Below are positions 1-8,304 of a stretch of 64,000 nucleotides of DNA, one piece after another; within the stretch, counting starts at the first letter, position 1, and each line of letters starts with the position of its first letter. Location: NCBI RefSeq assembly GCF_018457165.1, contig NZ_JAFMNX010000001.1:496001-560000 (forward strand), written 5' to 3'. The translations under genes were made by a program, and so were the position numbers. Under the pieces are notes generated by a model. It was given only the letters and a program-made list of their open reading frames with translations. It searched no databases and had not been told where the DNA came from. The DNA is from Tianweitania aestuarii (GTDB lineage: Bacteria; Pseudomonadota; Alphaproteobacteria; Rhizobiales; Rhizobiaceae).

Positions 1-172
1 CCTGGTCGAAAAAGATGAACGGGCCAACCATCTGCCGCCTCGGTGCGGGCAAGGCGCGCCGCACCTCGAAACCGCCGATGTCGCGTGCTCGCGGAACAAT
101 CAGCGTCTCGATGGCATCCGCCTGCACATCGTCGGGGCATCCAGGTTCGATCGCAGGGTTCCAGCTCATCAT
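1..172 (-). CDS. Pirin family protein, N-terminal part (runs off the left edge)
   Basis: Reading leftward from the ATG at 172-170, or the adjacent in-frame ATG at 169-167, an open frame of 57 codons runs off the window. It ends in the run [13 protein letters not shown], which is the conserved start of the pirin cupin domain (RRxxVGPFxFFDxxGP). A GGA element lies about 5 bases upstream of the first ATG. Pirins are cupin metalloproteins. Bacterial members include quercetinase-like enzymes, but the physiological role is usually unknown. The metal-binding histidines lie outside the window, so activity cannot be judged. Confidence 0.75.
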   Translation of the reverse strand, partial: MMSWNPAIEPGCPDDVQADAIETLIVPRARDIGGFEVRRALPAPRRQMVGPFIFFDQ

Positions 173-620
173 GTCGTCCTTTCACGCGCTGCGGAACAGA
201 GACTTCACGAACTAGCCATCAGCTTCAAGTGGAACTAGCCTCAGCTTAGATCACACTGTGTCGCGCGCAGCGTGTCTTTGGCTGGATCGATCCTCCTGCC
301 GTTCGGGAGCAGGAGCGCCTAGTATATAGCGTTTCCAGAAAGTCACCCCTGCATGTTGCGATCTAGTCGTGAAGAAGTAAGAAGCAGCTATAGCGTAAAC
401 ATTGGTAAGACCAGAACGTCTGCTTTCGGCCAGAGACTGCCTAAGGAAATCATTTCCTGCTTTGTGAAGCCAATCGCCTTGGCATGTCCTTCAATGATGG
501 AGAGGCGTTAGTCCGCTCTGAATGGAGAATGGATGTAAAGCGAACATCACTTGCAGATCGTAAACCGGCAAAATAGCGTGGCGAGCGTCGCCTGTGCAAC
601 GTCAGCTTGGAGTTAAATCC
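173..620. other. Intergenic region without a recognisable gene
   Basis: No convincing coding frame or RNA gene is visible here. The stretch separates the leftward pirin gene from the rightward secreted-protein gene, so both promoters should lie in it. It contains a 6-bp hairpin (TCCTGC/GCAGGA, about 292-312) without a T-tract and one copy of a 38-bp dispersed repeat at 422-459. Confidence 0.6.
422..459 (+). repeat. Dispersed 38-bp repeat, copy A
   Basis: This block aligns without gaps to 2812-2849 (26 of 38 identical) and to 4613-4650 (28 of 38). The shared core reads roughly CGGYCAGA, then TGCC, then AWTCATTTC. All three copies lie between genes on the plus strand, so this looks like a small interspersed intergenic element. 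No element family could be named by eye. Confidence 0.55.
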
Positions 621-1193
621 GTGCGTGTCCTCATCTCGAGCTTGAGCCTTGCAGTCGCCGCTTTGTCGATATCAACGACAATGGCTCGCGCCGAGGTGCC
701 TTTCTTCAACGCCACGTGCCCCGGACGGATCGAGGTTCATGCCGATGAGGGAGGACCGATCTACGTCGACGGGCGCGAGGCAACGCTGAAGCGCTTCAAT
801 GAAAACTACTACGAGGCCCGCTCGGGCGGCGTGACCATCTCACTGACTATTCGCCCAGACGGCACGCCCGACGTCTCTTACACAGGCAAGGGGCGCAAGA
901 ACGGCGTCTGCCAGATCAAGGGGGCGCGGGGCGACGGGATGAAACAGAGCAGGGATGCTCGATCAAAACCAAAGCGCCATCGCTCCGCCGACGTGTCGAT
1001 GGGAGCGCTGCCCGACCAGTGCCGTCGCGAGGCGACCGAGGAGTTCGACGTCCGGCCGAGTGATGTGACGACCAACATGGCCTTCCGAAGCGGCGAGCGC
1101 ATCGTGGTCCAGGGGAACTTTCCCGAGCGCGGACGCACAACTTTCTTCAACTGCTGGTTCGATGGCGACGGCAATTTTCTGTCGGTGAACTGA
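621..1193 (+). CDS. Secreted protein of unknown function
   Basis: I do not recognise a named family. GTG at 621 is preferred as the start because GGAG lies at 609-612, eight bases upstream. The in-frame GTG at 594 lacks such a site. From 621 the protein has 190 residues and begins with a signal peptide (basic start, hydrophobic stretch, AxA-type cut near MARA|EVPFF). Two similar-sized halves follow, each with two cysteines (TCPG and GVCQI, then DQCRRE and FNCWFDGDG), joined by a basic Lys/Arg/Ser linker. This suggests two small disulfide-bonded periplasmic domains. The next gene starts 62 bases downstream on the same strand. Confidence 0.6.
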   Translation: MRVLISSLSLAVAALSISTTMARAEVPFFNATCPGRIEVHADEGGPIYVDGREATLKRFNENYYEARSGGVTISLTIRPDGTPDVSYTGKGRKNGVCQIKGARGDGMKQSRDARSKPKRHRSADVSMGALPDQCRREATEEFDVRPSDVTTNMAFRSGERIVVQGNFPERGRTTFFNCWFDGDGNFLSVN

Positions 1194-1254
1194 TAACACT
1201 GTGAGCGGCTGGCACGAACAGTCGGTGGTTCGCGCGTAAACGGACGGGGTCGAG

Positions 1255-1980
1255 TTGCCGTACCAGTCCGCCGACCCTGCCGCAGCCGGCGCCATCACCG
1301 CACGAGGCTGGACGCTTGTTCTTCTCTCCGTCGCCTGCGCCTTCGCGGTCCTTTCGCTGTCGCCGCCAAGGGTATTCGGCGGTGTCCTTTTGGTCATCCC
1401 TGCCGCTCTGTTCACCGCGATCCCGCTGGTTACACTCCATGCCATGTCCAGCAGCGGGGCGAGAAATCTGTTCCGCGGATACAGCCTTGGAGCTTTCGGT
1501 CAATCCATTATGTTCGGTATCGCGACCTTGACGGCCTCTCTGTCGGTGGCTTTGATCTTGCTCCCGTTCGCGCCTCTGGAGGCGAACCGCGCCGGAGATG
1601 TCCTGACAAACGCCGATGCGCTCGCCGTCGTGATCTTCCTCGTGCGGACCTTCATCCAACTGGTTGGAGAGGAGGTCGTGACGATCCTGCCGCTCTTGGC
1701 TGTTGTACGGTTCTCAATGGCGACGACGGGCATCGGGCGACGCGGCGGGCTCGCAGCAGGGGTCGTTGTCTCGACGCTCCTCTTCTCGGCCATGCATCTT
1801 CCGACCTACAACTGGAACGTGGTCCAGTGCTTCGTCGTCATCGGCACTGCAAGGCTGGTACTGACCGCGAGCTACCTTCGCACCGGGAACCTGTGGGTCT
1901 CGTCCGGGGCACACATCATGAACGACTGGTCAATCTTCGCCGTCGGCTATGCCGGAAGCCATTTGCCAATCGGCGCCTGA
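1255..1980 (+). CDS. CPBP family (CAAX protease/Abi-like) membrane protein
   Basis: The 241-residue protein has about seven hydrophobic segments and the glutamate and histidine motifs of the CPBP/Abi intramembrane protease family: EE at 139-140, FxxxH ending at His181, and H220 with N223. The arginine expected shortly after the paired glutamates (EExxxR) is not present, so proteolytic activity is uncertain. The start is TTG at 1255. An in-frame TAA at 1237-1239 rules out anything longer, and GGGG lies just upstream. Bacterial CPBP proteins act in peptide maturation or immunity, but most are uncharacterised. It follows the secreted-protein gene in the same direction, and a link between the two is only inferred. 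Confidence 0.65.
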   Translation: MPYQSADPAAAGAITARGWTLVLLSVACAFAVLSLSPPRVFGGVLLVIPAALFTAIPLVTLHAMSSSGARNLFRGYSLGAFGQSIMFGIATLTASLSVALILLPFAPLEANRAGDVLTNADALAVVIFLVRTFIQLVGEEVVTILPLLAVVRFSMATTGIGRRGGLAAGVVVSTLLFSAMHLPTYNWNVVQCFVVIGTARLVLTASYLRTGNLWVSSGAHIMNDWSIFAVGYAGSHLPIGA

Positions 1981-2002
1981 TCCGTTGAGCGACGGTCGCG
2001 TT

Positions 2003-2671
2003 TCAGGCTTGCGCGACGAAGGACGCCATGGCGAGCGCGATCAGGATGAAGAGCACGGCGCCGACGAGAAGCGTCGCGAACACGCGTGCCAAGGCCGCTC
2101 CGTAGCCGACGCCAGCGTGCAGCGTGAACCAGCGCGCTTCAACTGCGGCGTACCAGACAAGCGCCATGCCGAGAACGATGCCGGTGATGCTCCAGGCGGT
2201 CGGGTTGGCATATCGCACGCTTGTCATCGCAAGATCGAATGCGAGCGCGAAAGGCGCAGCCGCGTAGCACTGGCTGTAGAAGGCGGGGCGTAGAGTTTCG
2301 CGGTTAAGGTTCTGCCCGAGCCTTCGGATCCGCTGAACTGCCATCATCAGCGGAAACAGGCTGAAGAGCACGGCCCGAAACAGGAGGAGGTTGCGCTGGT
2401 CGGCCATGGCGCCCGTCAGCTCGTGCGTGGGCAGGCCGAAACGCAGGTCGACGAGGTGGGCTAGGAGCAGCGTCAGGAACAGGAAGATCGGCGGGCTGAT
2501 GGCGGCGGAGTAGCGGACCTGAGTGTCGGTGCTGAGTTCGGCTTCAGCATAGGTCATCATGCGGATCGGGTGGCGGACGCACTTCCAAAGCGTCAGCGGG
2601 TAGAAGAGCAGCCAGGAAACAAGCTCGTAGAGCAGTTCCTCAACGGACTTCAGGAGGTTCATAAGGTCCAT
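2003..2671 (-). CDS. Multi-pass membrane protein, Yip1-like
   Basis: The frame is open from 2698, but ATG at 2671 has GGAG eight bases upstream and gives MDLMNLLKSVEELL, so 2671 is chosen (222 residues). An amphipathic N-terminus is followed by about five hydrophobic segments (around residues 65-90, 100-115, 140-155, 165-185 and 195-218). The layout, with an N-terminal segment like FYPLTLWKCVRHP, resembles bacterial Yip1-domain or related permease-like proteins of unknown function. It converges with the CPBP gene, leaving 22 bases between the stops. Confidence 0.55.
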   Translation of the reverse strand: MDLMNLLKSVEELLYELVSWLLFYPLTLWKCVRHPIRMMTYAEAELSTDTQVRYSAAISPPIFLFLTLLLAHLVDLRFGLPTHELTGAMADQRNLLLFRAVLFSLFPLMMAVQRIRRLGQNLNRETLRPAFYSQCYAAAPFALAFDLAMTSVRYANPTAWSITGIVLGMALVWYAAVEARWFTLHAGVGYGAALARVFATLLVGAVLFILIALAMASFVAQA

Positions 2672-3142
2672 GCAAGAGACTCCATCGGCCGGGAGCAATC
2701 ACTTGCCATAACCATAAGATCCGAAACCTCGCCTGGCTATTCCGTCATTCGGCTGAGTCGACCTCAGCAAGAAGGGCAACGAAGGGGTGAAAGCGGAATT
2801 GCTGCTTTCGTGCTTCCGGTCAGAACCCGCTTTGAAATATCATTTCCCGACACGAACGGTTGGGCTGATGCCGACGGCTGAATGGAAGTGGAGAGCGGTA
2901 TCTTAGGCTTTCGGCGGCTCCATTGCATAAGCAGCCTTCCACAGGCGAATGGGAGGTGTTGGGTGCGGGTTTGGAACTGTATGGGCCCAATGGTGGAAAA
3001 GGACTGGCTCCACGCTCATCCAGGAGCTTGTTATGGCTGGCGAATGCGTATCAAAGCTCTTTTTCTGTTCCCGGTTCTCTGCGATCCGAATGCCAGCGAG
3101 ATGAAGCTACGATGTTCCAAATGACTGCGACGGTGGCCGGAT
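2672..3142. other. Intergenic region without a convincing gene
   Basis: Short open frames exist (for example 2882-3124), but they have no ribosome-binding site, no recognisable domain and unlikely composition. The region should hold the promoter of the leftward membrane protein gene. It contains dispersed repeat copy B at 2812-2849. Confidence 0.55.
2812..2849 (+). repeat. Dispersed 38-bp repeat, copy B
   Basis: Gap-free alignment to copies at 422-459 (26 of 38 identical) and 4613-4650 (27 of 38). The conserved end TATCATTTC matches the ATCATTTC and TTCATTTC of the other two. It is intergenic, upstream of the HI0933-type gene. Confidence 0.55.
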
Positions 3143-4393
3143 GTGTTGGTCGCCGCTTATGGGCGCGGGCGAGCGCTGCAAGCCGTGCGGCTTGAATCCT
3201 TTGATACTGTCATCCTCGGCGCGGGTGCGGCGGGTATGATGTGCGCGATCCATGCCGCTGCGCGCGGCGGGCGTGTGCTGGTGGTGGATCATGCAAAGGC
3301 GCCTGGCGAGAAGATCCGCATCTCCGGCGGCGGGCGTTGTAATTTCACCAATATCGGGACAAGTGCGAAGAACTTCATCTCCGCAAACCCGCATTTCTCC
3401 AAGTCGGCGCTTGGTCGCTATAAGCCGCACGATTTCATCGCTCTGGTTGAAAAACACGGCATCGCCTGGCACGAAAAGACGCTCGGCCAACTCTTCTGCG
3501 ATACTTCGGCGAAGCAGATCGTCTCGATGTTTCTGGACGAGATGAAGCGGGTCGGTTGCGAACTGCGCTTGCGAACCACGCTCGAATCGGTCGAGCGGGA
3601 GGTGAGCGGCTTTACCGTTACACTTGGAGGCGACGGGGCGGCGAAAATCCGCTGCCGACATTTCGTCGTGGCCTGCGGCGGCAAGTCTATTCCGAAGATG
3701 GGCGCAAGCGGTCTCGGCTATCAGATCGCGGAGAAATTCGCCCTCGCCGTCACCGAGACGCGCCCGGCGCTCGTTCCGCTTACATTCGGTGAGGACTTGC
3801 TTGTCGAATTCAGCGAGATGGCGGGTGTCGCTGCCAATGCCATTGTGTCCTGCGGCAAAACGGCGTTCGAGGAAGCATTGCTCTTCACACATCGCGGTCT
3901 CTCCGGGCCGGCGATCCTGCAGATCTCGTCTTACTGGCGCGAAAAGCAGCCGATCCGCATCGCTTTCTTGCCCGGCGACGACGTCCTTGCCTTGCTTGCT
4001 TCAGCCAAGCGAGAGAATGGCCGCCGCGCGATCGGGACTGTGCTCAGCGACATCCTGCCCAAACGCCTTGCCGCCTATTTCTCCAAGATACACGGCTGGA
4101 CTGGACCGATTGGCGAGGCGAGCGACAGAAAGCTCGCCGCGATCGCTGCGGCTCTTCAGACATGGGAGGTTTTTCCGATCGGCTCGGAAGGCTATCGCAC
4201 GGCGGAGGTGACGCTTGGTGGTGTCTATACGGATGGGCTGAGTTCGCGGACGATGGAGGCCAACGCCGTCGACGGGCTTTATTTCATCGGTGAAGTGGTC
4301 GATGTGACCGGCTGGCTGGGTGGCTACAATTTCCAGTGGGCTTGGTCGTCCGGCTGGGCGGCGGGCACGGCTATTTCGCAACGGCCGGCATGA
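3143..4393 (+). CDS. HI0933/BaiN family NAD(P)/FAD-dependent oxidoreductase
   Basis: The flavoprotein has about 400 residues, the usual length for the HI0933 (YhiN/BaiN) family. It shows the FAD dinucleotide motif GAGAAGMMCAIHAA, then the family-specific GEKIRISGGGRCNFTN. Further signatures are CGGKSIPKMGASGLGY near the middle and GGVYTDGLSSRTMEA plus GWLGGYNFQWAWSSG at the C-terminus. Members bind FAD, and some act as bile-acid or other enoate reductases, but the substrate here is unknown. The start is uncertain: the longest frame begins with GTG at 3143, while GTG at 3185 would place the Rossmann motif nearer the N-terminus as in homologues. No strong ribosome-binding site decides it. Confidence 0.85.
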   Translation: MLVAAYGRGRALQAVRLESFDTVILGAGAAGMMCAIHAAARGGRVLVVDHAKAPGEKIRISGGGRCNFTNIGTSAKNFISANPHFSKSALGRYKPHDFIALVEKHGIAWHEKTLGQLFCDTSAKQIVSMFLDEMKRVGCELRLRTTLESVEREVSGFTVTLGGDGAAKIRCRHFVVACGGKSIPKMGASGLGYQIAEKFALAVTETRPALVPLTFGEDLLVEFSEMAGVAANAIVSCGKTAFEEALLFTHRGLSGPAILQISSYWREKQPIRIAFLPGDDVLALLASAKRENGRRAIGTVLSDILPKRLAAYFSKIHGWTGPIGEASDRKLAAIAAALQTWEVFPIGSEGYRTAEVTLGGVYTDGLSSRTMEANAVDGLYFIGEVVDVTGWLGGYNFQWAWSSGWAAGTAISQRPA

Positions 4394-4612
4394 ACGACGC
4401 GCCAACCGACATTTCGTTATCGCAGTCGGCGGCGCCTCATCAAGATTGTCGTGCCTAAGCGCTCGAACGGGGACGTGCCATCATGGAAGTCAGCTTGACC
4501 TTTCAGGAAGGGCGGCATCCGGGACGCGATCAGCTATCTCGGAACGACCGCCTTGTGGGGCGGTAGCTGAACAGACGCTTACCATCTGGTGATCCCCAGA
4601 ACCGAATGCTCC

Positions 4613-4650
4613 GCTCTCGGTCAGAACCTGCCTCGGGAATTCATTTCGCA
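4613..4650 (+). repeat. Dispersed 38-bp repeat, copy C
   Basis: Gap-free alignment to 422-459 (28 of 38 identical) and 2812-2849 (27 of 38). It lies in the 289-base spacer between the HI0933-type gene and the exonuclease-like gene, 33 bases before the GTG start at 4683. Nothing else is recognisable in that spacer. Confidence 0.55.
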
Positions 4651-4682
4651 GTGCGACAAGGAACCCGATAGAGGTTTCGACG

Positions 4683-5270
4683 GTGGGCGCTAGATGCTGC
4701 GGAATGATCGTCTTTCTTGATTTTGAAGCGTCCTCCTTGTCGAAGAAGAGCTATCCGATTGAAGTCGCCTGGGTGACCGAGAGTGGCGAGGCGTTCACGT
4801 CGCTGCTCCGACCGATCCGTGACTGGACCGATTGGTCAGCGGATGCGGAACAGATTCACGGGCTGTCACGGGAGCGTCTTCGCGACGAAGGTCAGCCCGC
4901 CAACGAAGTGGCTCACCTGATGGTCAAAGCCCTCAAAGGACATGATCTCTATGCCAGCGCGCCATCCTGGGATGGCAAGTGGCTCAGCGTGTTGCTGCGG
5001 GCAGCGGGTTTGCCGCGGCATGCCTTGCGCTTGCGGCGTTCCGACGATGCTTTCAGCGAGGGCATTCGACGGATCCTCGGCTCGCAAGCAGCGCCAGGGC
5101 AAGTTGCGCAACTGGTGGAAGAGGTGATCAGGGACACGGAGCCTGCGCAACCGGCTCACCGCGCGCTTGATGATGCGCGGCTTGAACTGCATCGATGGCA
5201 CAAGGCACGCGAGCGCGCCCGCATGCTTGCCGGGTCCCACACTGATGACACTGTGCGAGATGTTCGGTGA
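4683..5270 (+). CDS. DnaQ-like 3'-5' exonuclease fold protein
   Basis: The N-terminus MIVFLDFEASSLSKKSYPIE carries the ExoI DFE motif of DEDD exonucleases. ADAEQIHGLS resembles the segment after it, and AHRALDDARLELHRW matches the HxAxxDA ExoIII motif of the DEDDh type. The 195 residues are enough for one exonuclease domain and nothing more. It probably degrades nucleic acid 3' ends, with unknown target. GTG at 4683 has GAGG eight bases upstream. ATG at 4704 (M8) also fits the family start. The stop overlaps the next gene's GTG by four bases, so the two are probably translated together. Confidence 0.65.
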   Translation: MGARCCGMIVFLDFEASSLSKKSYPIEVAWVTESGEAFTSLLRPIRDWTDWSADAEQIHGLSRERLRDEGQPANEVAHLMVKALKGHDLYASAPSWDGKWLSVLLRAAGLPRHALRLRRSDDAFSEGIRRILGSQAAPGQVAQLVEEVIRDTEPAQPAHRALDDARLELHRWHKARERARMLAGSHTDDTVRDVR

Positions 5271-5905
5271 CCGGCCGAGCCTGGAACTACACCCGCAAAG
5301 AGCTTTCGGCAGACGCTGTCATCCATGTTGCAGGATTGGTGCTTGCGTCAGGAGGCGCCCTTGCGCTCGTTGTGACAGCGTTCATGGTCGCCGGGTTTTC
5401 AGATGTTGCCGCAGTCGCCGTTTATGCGCTTACTCTGGTGGCGGGGCTCGTGGCGTCCGCCCTCTACAGCATGTGGCCGATCGGCCCCACCAAGTGGCGT
5501 TTGCGCAAATACGATTATGCCGCCATCTACCTGTTGATTGCGGGTACCTACACCCCATTCGCCGTTTCCCTTGGAGATCGTGGCCTTTGGCTGCTCGGGA
5601 GCATCTGGAGCATGGCAACGGCGGGCATTCTACTGAAACTGGTTTTTCCAAACAGGTTTAAACGTTTCTCAGTGCTGCTTTATCTGGGGCTCGCCTGGAG
5701 CGGCGCGATGATCTTCAACACGCTGTTTGAGAGTTTCCCAGCCCATGTTTTCGGCCTCCTCCTCGCAGGCGGTCTGGTTTATTCGGCTGGCGTTCCGTTT
5801 CACCTCTGGCAATCGCTACCCTTCCACAAAGCCATCTGGCACGCCTTCGTGTTGACGGCAGCCACCATCCACTATGCTGCGGTCTTCAGTCTGCTGCTTG
5901 CGTGA
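5267..5905 (+). CDS. Hemolysin III family (HlyIII/PAQR-like) membrane protein
   Basis: This seven-helix protein of 212 residues begins with a cytoplasmic stretch (NYTRKELSADAVIHVAG), matching the H-containing first helix of HlyIII proteins. The typical segments KYDYAAIYLLIAGTYTPF, GVPFHLWQSLPFHKAIWHAFVL and AATIHYAAV supply the conserved His residues that bind zinc in the PAQR superfamily. Despite the name, bacterial members are not proven toxins and may be lipid-modifying hydrolases. The GTG start overlaps the stop of the exonuclease-like gene (GTGA), which implies coupling. Confidence 0.85.
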   Translation: MTGRAWNYTRKELSADAVIHVAGLVLASGGALALVVTAFMVAGFSDVAAVAVYALTLVAGLVASALYSMWPIGPTKWRLRKYDYAAIYLLIAGTYTPFAVSLGDRGLWLLGSIWSMATAGILLKLVFPNRFKRFSVLLYLGLAWSGAMIFNTLFESFPAHVFGLLLAGGLVYSAGVPFHLWQSLPFHKAIWHAFVLTAATIHYAAVFSLLLA

Positions 5906-6208
5906 AGTCGCGCAAGCGCCCTCCGGTACGGCTTGATGGGTTCGGTAGCGGAATGGCTGTTTCGCGTCTGGCCATTGATCTCCACCGCAAATGCGGCTGC
6001 GCCTTCTTCTGCCCGGGCAGGAATCGCAAAAGGAACGGCAGCTATCCGCCTATGTCTCCCGGGAAGCCTACCGTCCGCTTCCGGTTTAACCTCCCACTTG
6101 GGAGGCATTGCTCGTCTCGAACACTATGATGTGTTGGAAATACGGTCAGTTCATTCACGGGAGAACATGCCCATATGTCAAATTCAGTTCAGGGGCCTTT
6201 CGACCCGA
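5906..6208. other. Convergent intergenic spacer with a small hairpin
   Basis: The hemolysin III gene reads in from the left and the XRE regulator from the right. No gene is seen between them. At 6090-6105 a 6-bp stem (CCTCCC/GGGAGG, loop ACTT) could serve as a bidirectional stop, but it lacks a T-tract. Confidence 0.45.
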
Positions 6209-7042
6209 TCACGCCTCGGCTTCCACGAGCCTTCTCACGCATTCGGCATCTTTGGATGAGGCCGGACTATAGACGATCATGCCGAGTTCGGGCCGACCTT
6301 CGACCGCGAAGGAGGAGAACTCAAAGTCGAGCGAGCCTGCGTCGGGGTGGCGGATGCACTTCAAGCCCTCGCCGTGGGCGACCACATCATTGTCCTGCCA
6401 TAGGGTCTTGAATTCTGGGCTTGCGCGGCAGAGCTCGTCGATGAGCGCGCTCGCATCTGCGCTTCCGCTTGCGCCCGCGCGCGCCACATCCGCACGGAAG
6501 GCGCCCACGACAAAGCGGGCGACGCTCTCCCAGTCGTGCTGCTTGGCGCGCACACGAGCGCTGCTGAACATAAGACGAAGGATGTTGCGTTGCTCCCGCG
6601 GCAGCTTGGAATAGTCGGTCAGTAGGGCGGCCGCCGCCTTGTTCCATGCCACGACGTCCCACATCGCCGTCTTGATGATGGCAGGGCTGAACGGCATGCC
6701 ATCGAGCACGCGTTGCAGCCGAGGGGTAACCCCTTCAATCGCTTGATAGCGCACCTCCGGTGGATGGCCGCGACTGAGCATGTAGAGATGCTCACGCTCA
6801 GGTTCCGTCAGCATCAATCCCTTGGCTATGCGGTCGAGCACATCCGCCGAAGGCGCGCCGCCACGGCCCTGCTCGAGCCAGGTGTACCAGGTCGGGCTGA
6901 TGTTCGCGCGGGCCGCGACCTCCTCACGACGCAGGCCAGGAGTGCGCCGACGGCCGCCCGCCAAGCCGAATGAGGCGGGGTCAAGCCGGGTTCGGCGATC
7001 GCGAAGATAAAGGCCGAACTGGTTGAGCGCGGTTCCAGCCAT
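6209..7042 (-). CDS. XRE-type regulator with MmyB-like ligand-binding domain
   Basis: The 277-residue protein has an N-terminal helix-turn-helix (RTPGLRREEVAARANISPTWYTWLEQGR, about residues 33-60). It continues into the typical MmyB-like C-terminal domain with TPRLQRVLDGM, PAIIKTAMWDVVAWNKAAAALL and a closing LGMIVYSPAS. This architecture is common in regulators of neighbouring dehydrogenase genes and is thought to sense a small lipophilic ligand. It is divergent from the SDR/epimerase gene at 7140, with about 97 bases between starts, so it probably controls that gene and itself. Confidence 0.85.
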   Translation of the reverse strand: MAGTALNQFGLYLRDRRTRLDPASFGLAGGRRRTPGLRREEVAARANISPTWYTWLEQGRGGAPSADVLDRIAKGLMLTEPEREHLYMLSRGHPPEVRYQAIEGVTPRLQRVLDGMPFSPAIIKTAMWDVVAWNKAAAALLTDYSKLPREQRNILRLMFSSARVRAKQHDWESVARFVVGAFRADVARAGASGSADASALIDELCRASPEFKTLWQDNDVVAHGEGLKCIRHPDAGSLDFEFSSFAVEGRPELGMIVYSPASSKDAECVRRLVEAEA

Positions 7043-7139
7043 GATTGATCCTGTTGCTGCCTATACCATGATAACGTCACTACTTTAACAGGTTCCGATC
7101 ATTTGCAAAGTGCGACCTTCTTCAAGACAAGGATCTGCT

Positions 7140-8039
7140 ATGCGTGTATTTCTGACCGGCGCGACCGGCTTCATCGGCTCCAGAATTCTGCCTGAACTGC
7201 TCGCCGCGGGGCATCAGGTAATCGGCAACACCCGCTCCGAAAGCGGTGCCCGCCGGCTCGAGCAGGCCGGCGCCGAAGTCCACTACGGCGATCTCGGGGA
7301 CCCGGCAGGATTGGTGAAGGGCGCAGAAAAGGCCGATGCCGTAATTCATACGGCCTTCGATCACGATTTCGCCCGCTATGCGGCCAATTGCGAGAAGGAT
7401 GCGCGCGTGATCGCGGCGTTCGGCGAGGTGCTTGCCGGGTCAGATCGCCCGCTTATCATCACCTCGGCGGTTGGTATGGGCAGCCCCGGTCCGGGCCAGT
7501 TCGCGCGCGAGGACATCCTTGACCGCGCCCATCCCATGCCCCGCATCGAAACCGAACTGGCTGGTCTGGCGGTGGGCGAGAGGGGAGGGTCCGTCGGCGT
7601 GGTCCGATTGTCGCAGATCCATGATCCGGTGAAGCAGGGGCTCGTGTCGCCGTTGATCGATCTCGCCCGCCAGATGGGTGTGTCTGCCTTCGTGGGCGAG
7701 GGGCGTAACCGTTGGAGCGCTGCGGCGGTCGAGGACGTCGCCCGTCTTTATGTCCGCGCGCTGGAGCAGCACGAGGCCGGTGCCTGCTGGCACGCCGTGG
7801 CCGAGGAAGCCATTCCGATGCGCTCGATCGCCGAGGCGTTGGGGGCCGGCCTGAACGTGCCGGTCCGCTCCGTGACGGACAAGGAGGCCGGAGAGCATTT
7901 CGGATGGCTAGCCGGCTTTGCCGCGCTCGACATGCCGGCCTCGAGCGTGCTTACCCGCGACCGGCTCGGCTGGGTGCCCACGGGTCCGACGCTTCTGGAA
8001 AACCTCGCCCGGATGAATTATGCGGCGAGCGCGCACTGA
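7140..8039 (+). CDS. NAD-dependent epimerase/dehydratase-type SDR oxidoreductase
   Basis: The extended-SDR N-terminus MRVFLTGATGFIGSRILPEL carries the TGxxGxxG nucleotide motif. The protein has 299 residues, normal for atypical extended SDRs of the YwnB/NmrA-like type. ATG at 7140 is chosen over a frame open from 7110 because AAGGA lies just upstream and the Rossmann strand then starts the protein. The canonical YxxxK is not obvious, as in several atypical SDRs. Divergent from the MmyB-type regulator, which is its likely controller. The substrate is unknown. Confidence 0.75.
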   Translation: MRVFLTGATGFIGSRILPELLAAGHQVIGNTRSESGARRLEQAGAEVHYGDLGDPAGLVKGAEKADAVIHTAFDHDFARYAANCEKDARVIAAFGEVLAGSDRPLIITSAVGMGSPGPGQFAREDILDRAHPMPRIETELAGLAVGERGGSVGVVRLSQIHDPVKQGLVSPLIDLARQMGVSAFVGEGRNRWSAAAVEDVARLYVRALEQHEAGACWHAVAEEAIPMRSIAEALGAGLNVPVRSVTDKEAGEHFGWLAGFAALDMPASSVLTRDRLGWVPTGPTLLENLARMNYAASAH

Positions 8040-8246
8040 CCGAGAGGCCAACAAGCGGCCATCGTTCCCGCCGCCAGCATGACGTTTTACGCTTTCATCG
8101 AAGGAGCGACATCCGGAGATGCTTGTGAAGCAGGTACCGGGACAACAGAGCGGCCTTGCGTTTCTGAAGTCAGCCCATTTGGACTTAACCCTTCTGCTCA
8201 GGAGCCGGGTCAGAATGTCCGGGCAATCATTGATCGAAGCCTGTCC

Positions 8247-8280
8247 GTCCGCTTCCAAGTTTGAGATGTTGGAAGCGGAC
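8247..8280. repeat. Perfect 12-bp inverted repeat (hairpin)
   Basis: GTCCGCTTCCAA (8247-8258) and its exact complement TTGGAAGCGGAC (8269-8280) are separated by 10 bases. It sits in the convergent 265-base spacer between two SDR genes, so it may end transcription from both sides, although no T-run follows. The GTCCGCTT sequence resembles the start of the 38-bp dispersed repeat. Confidence 0.6.
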
Positions 8281-8304
8281 ATGATCGGCGCTGCGCTGTT
8301 GTAT

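Noticed and set aside
2882-3124. 80-codon frame before the HI0933-type gene
   Set aside because: It has no ribosome-binding site, no hydrophobic or domain pattern and an unusual composition, so it is probably noise in the spacer.
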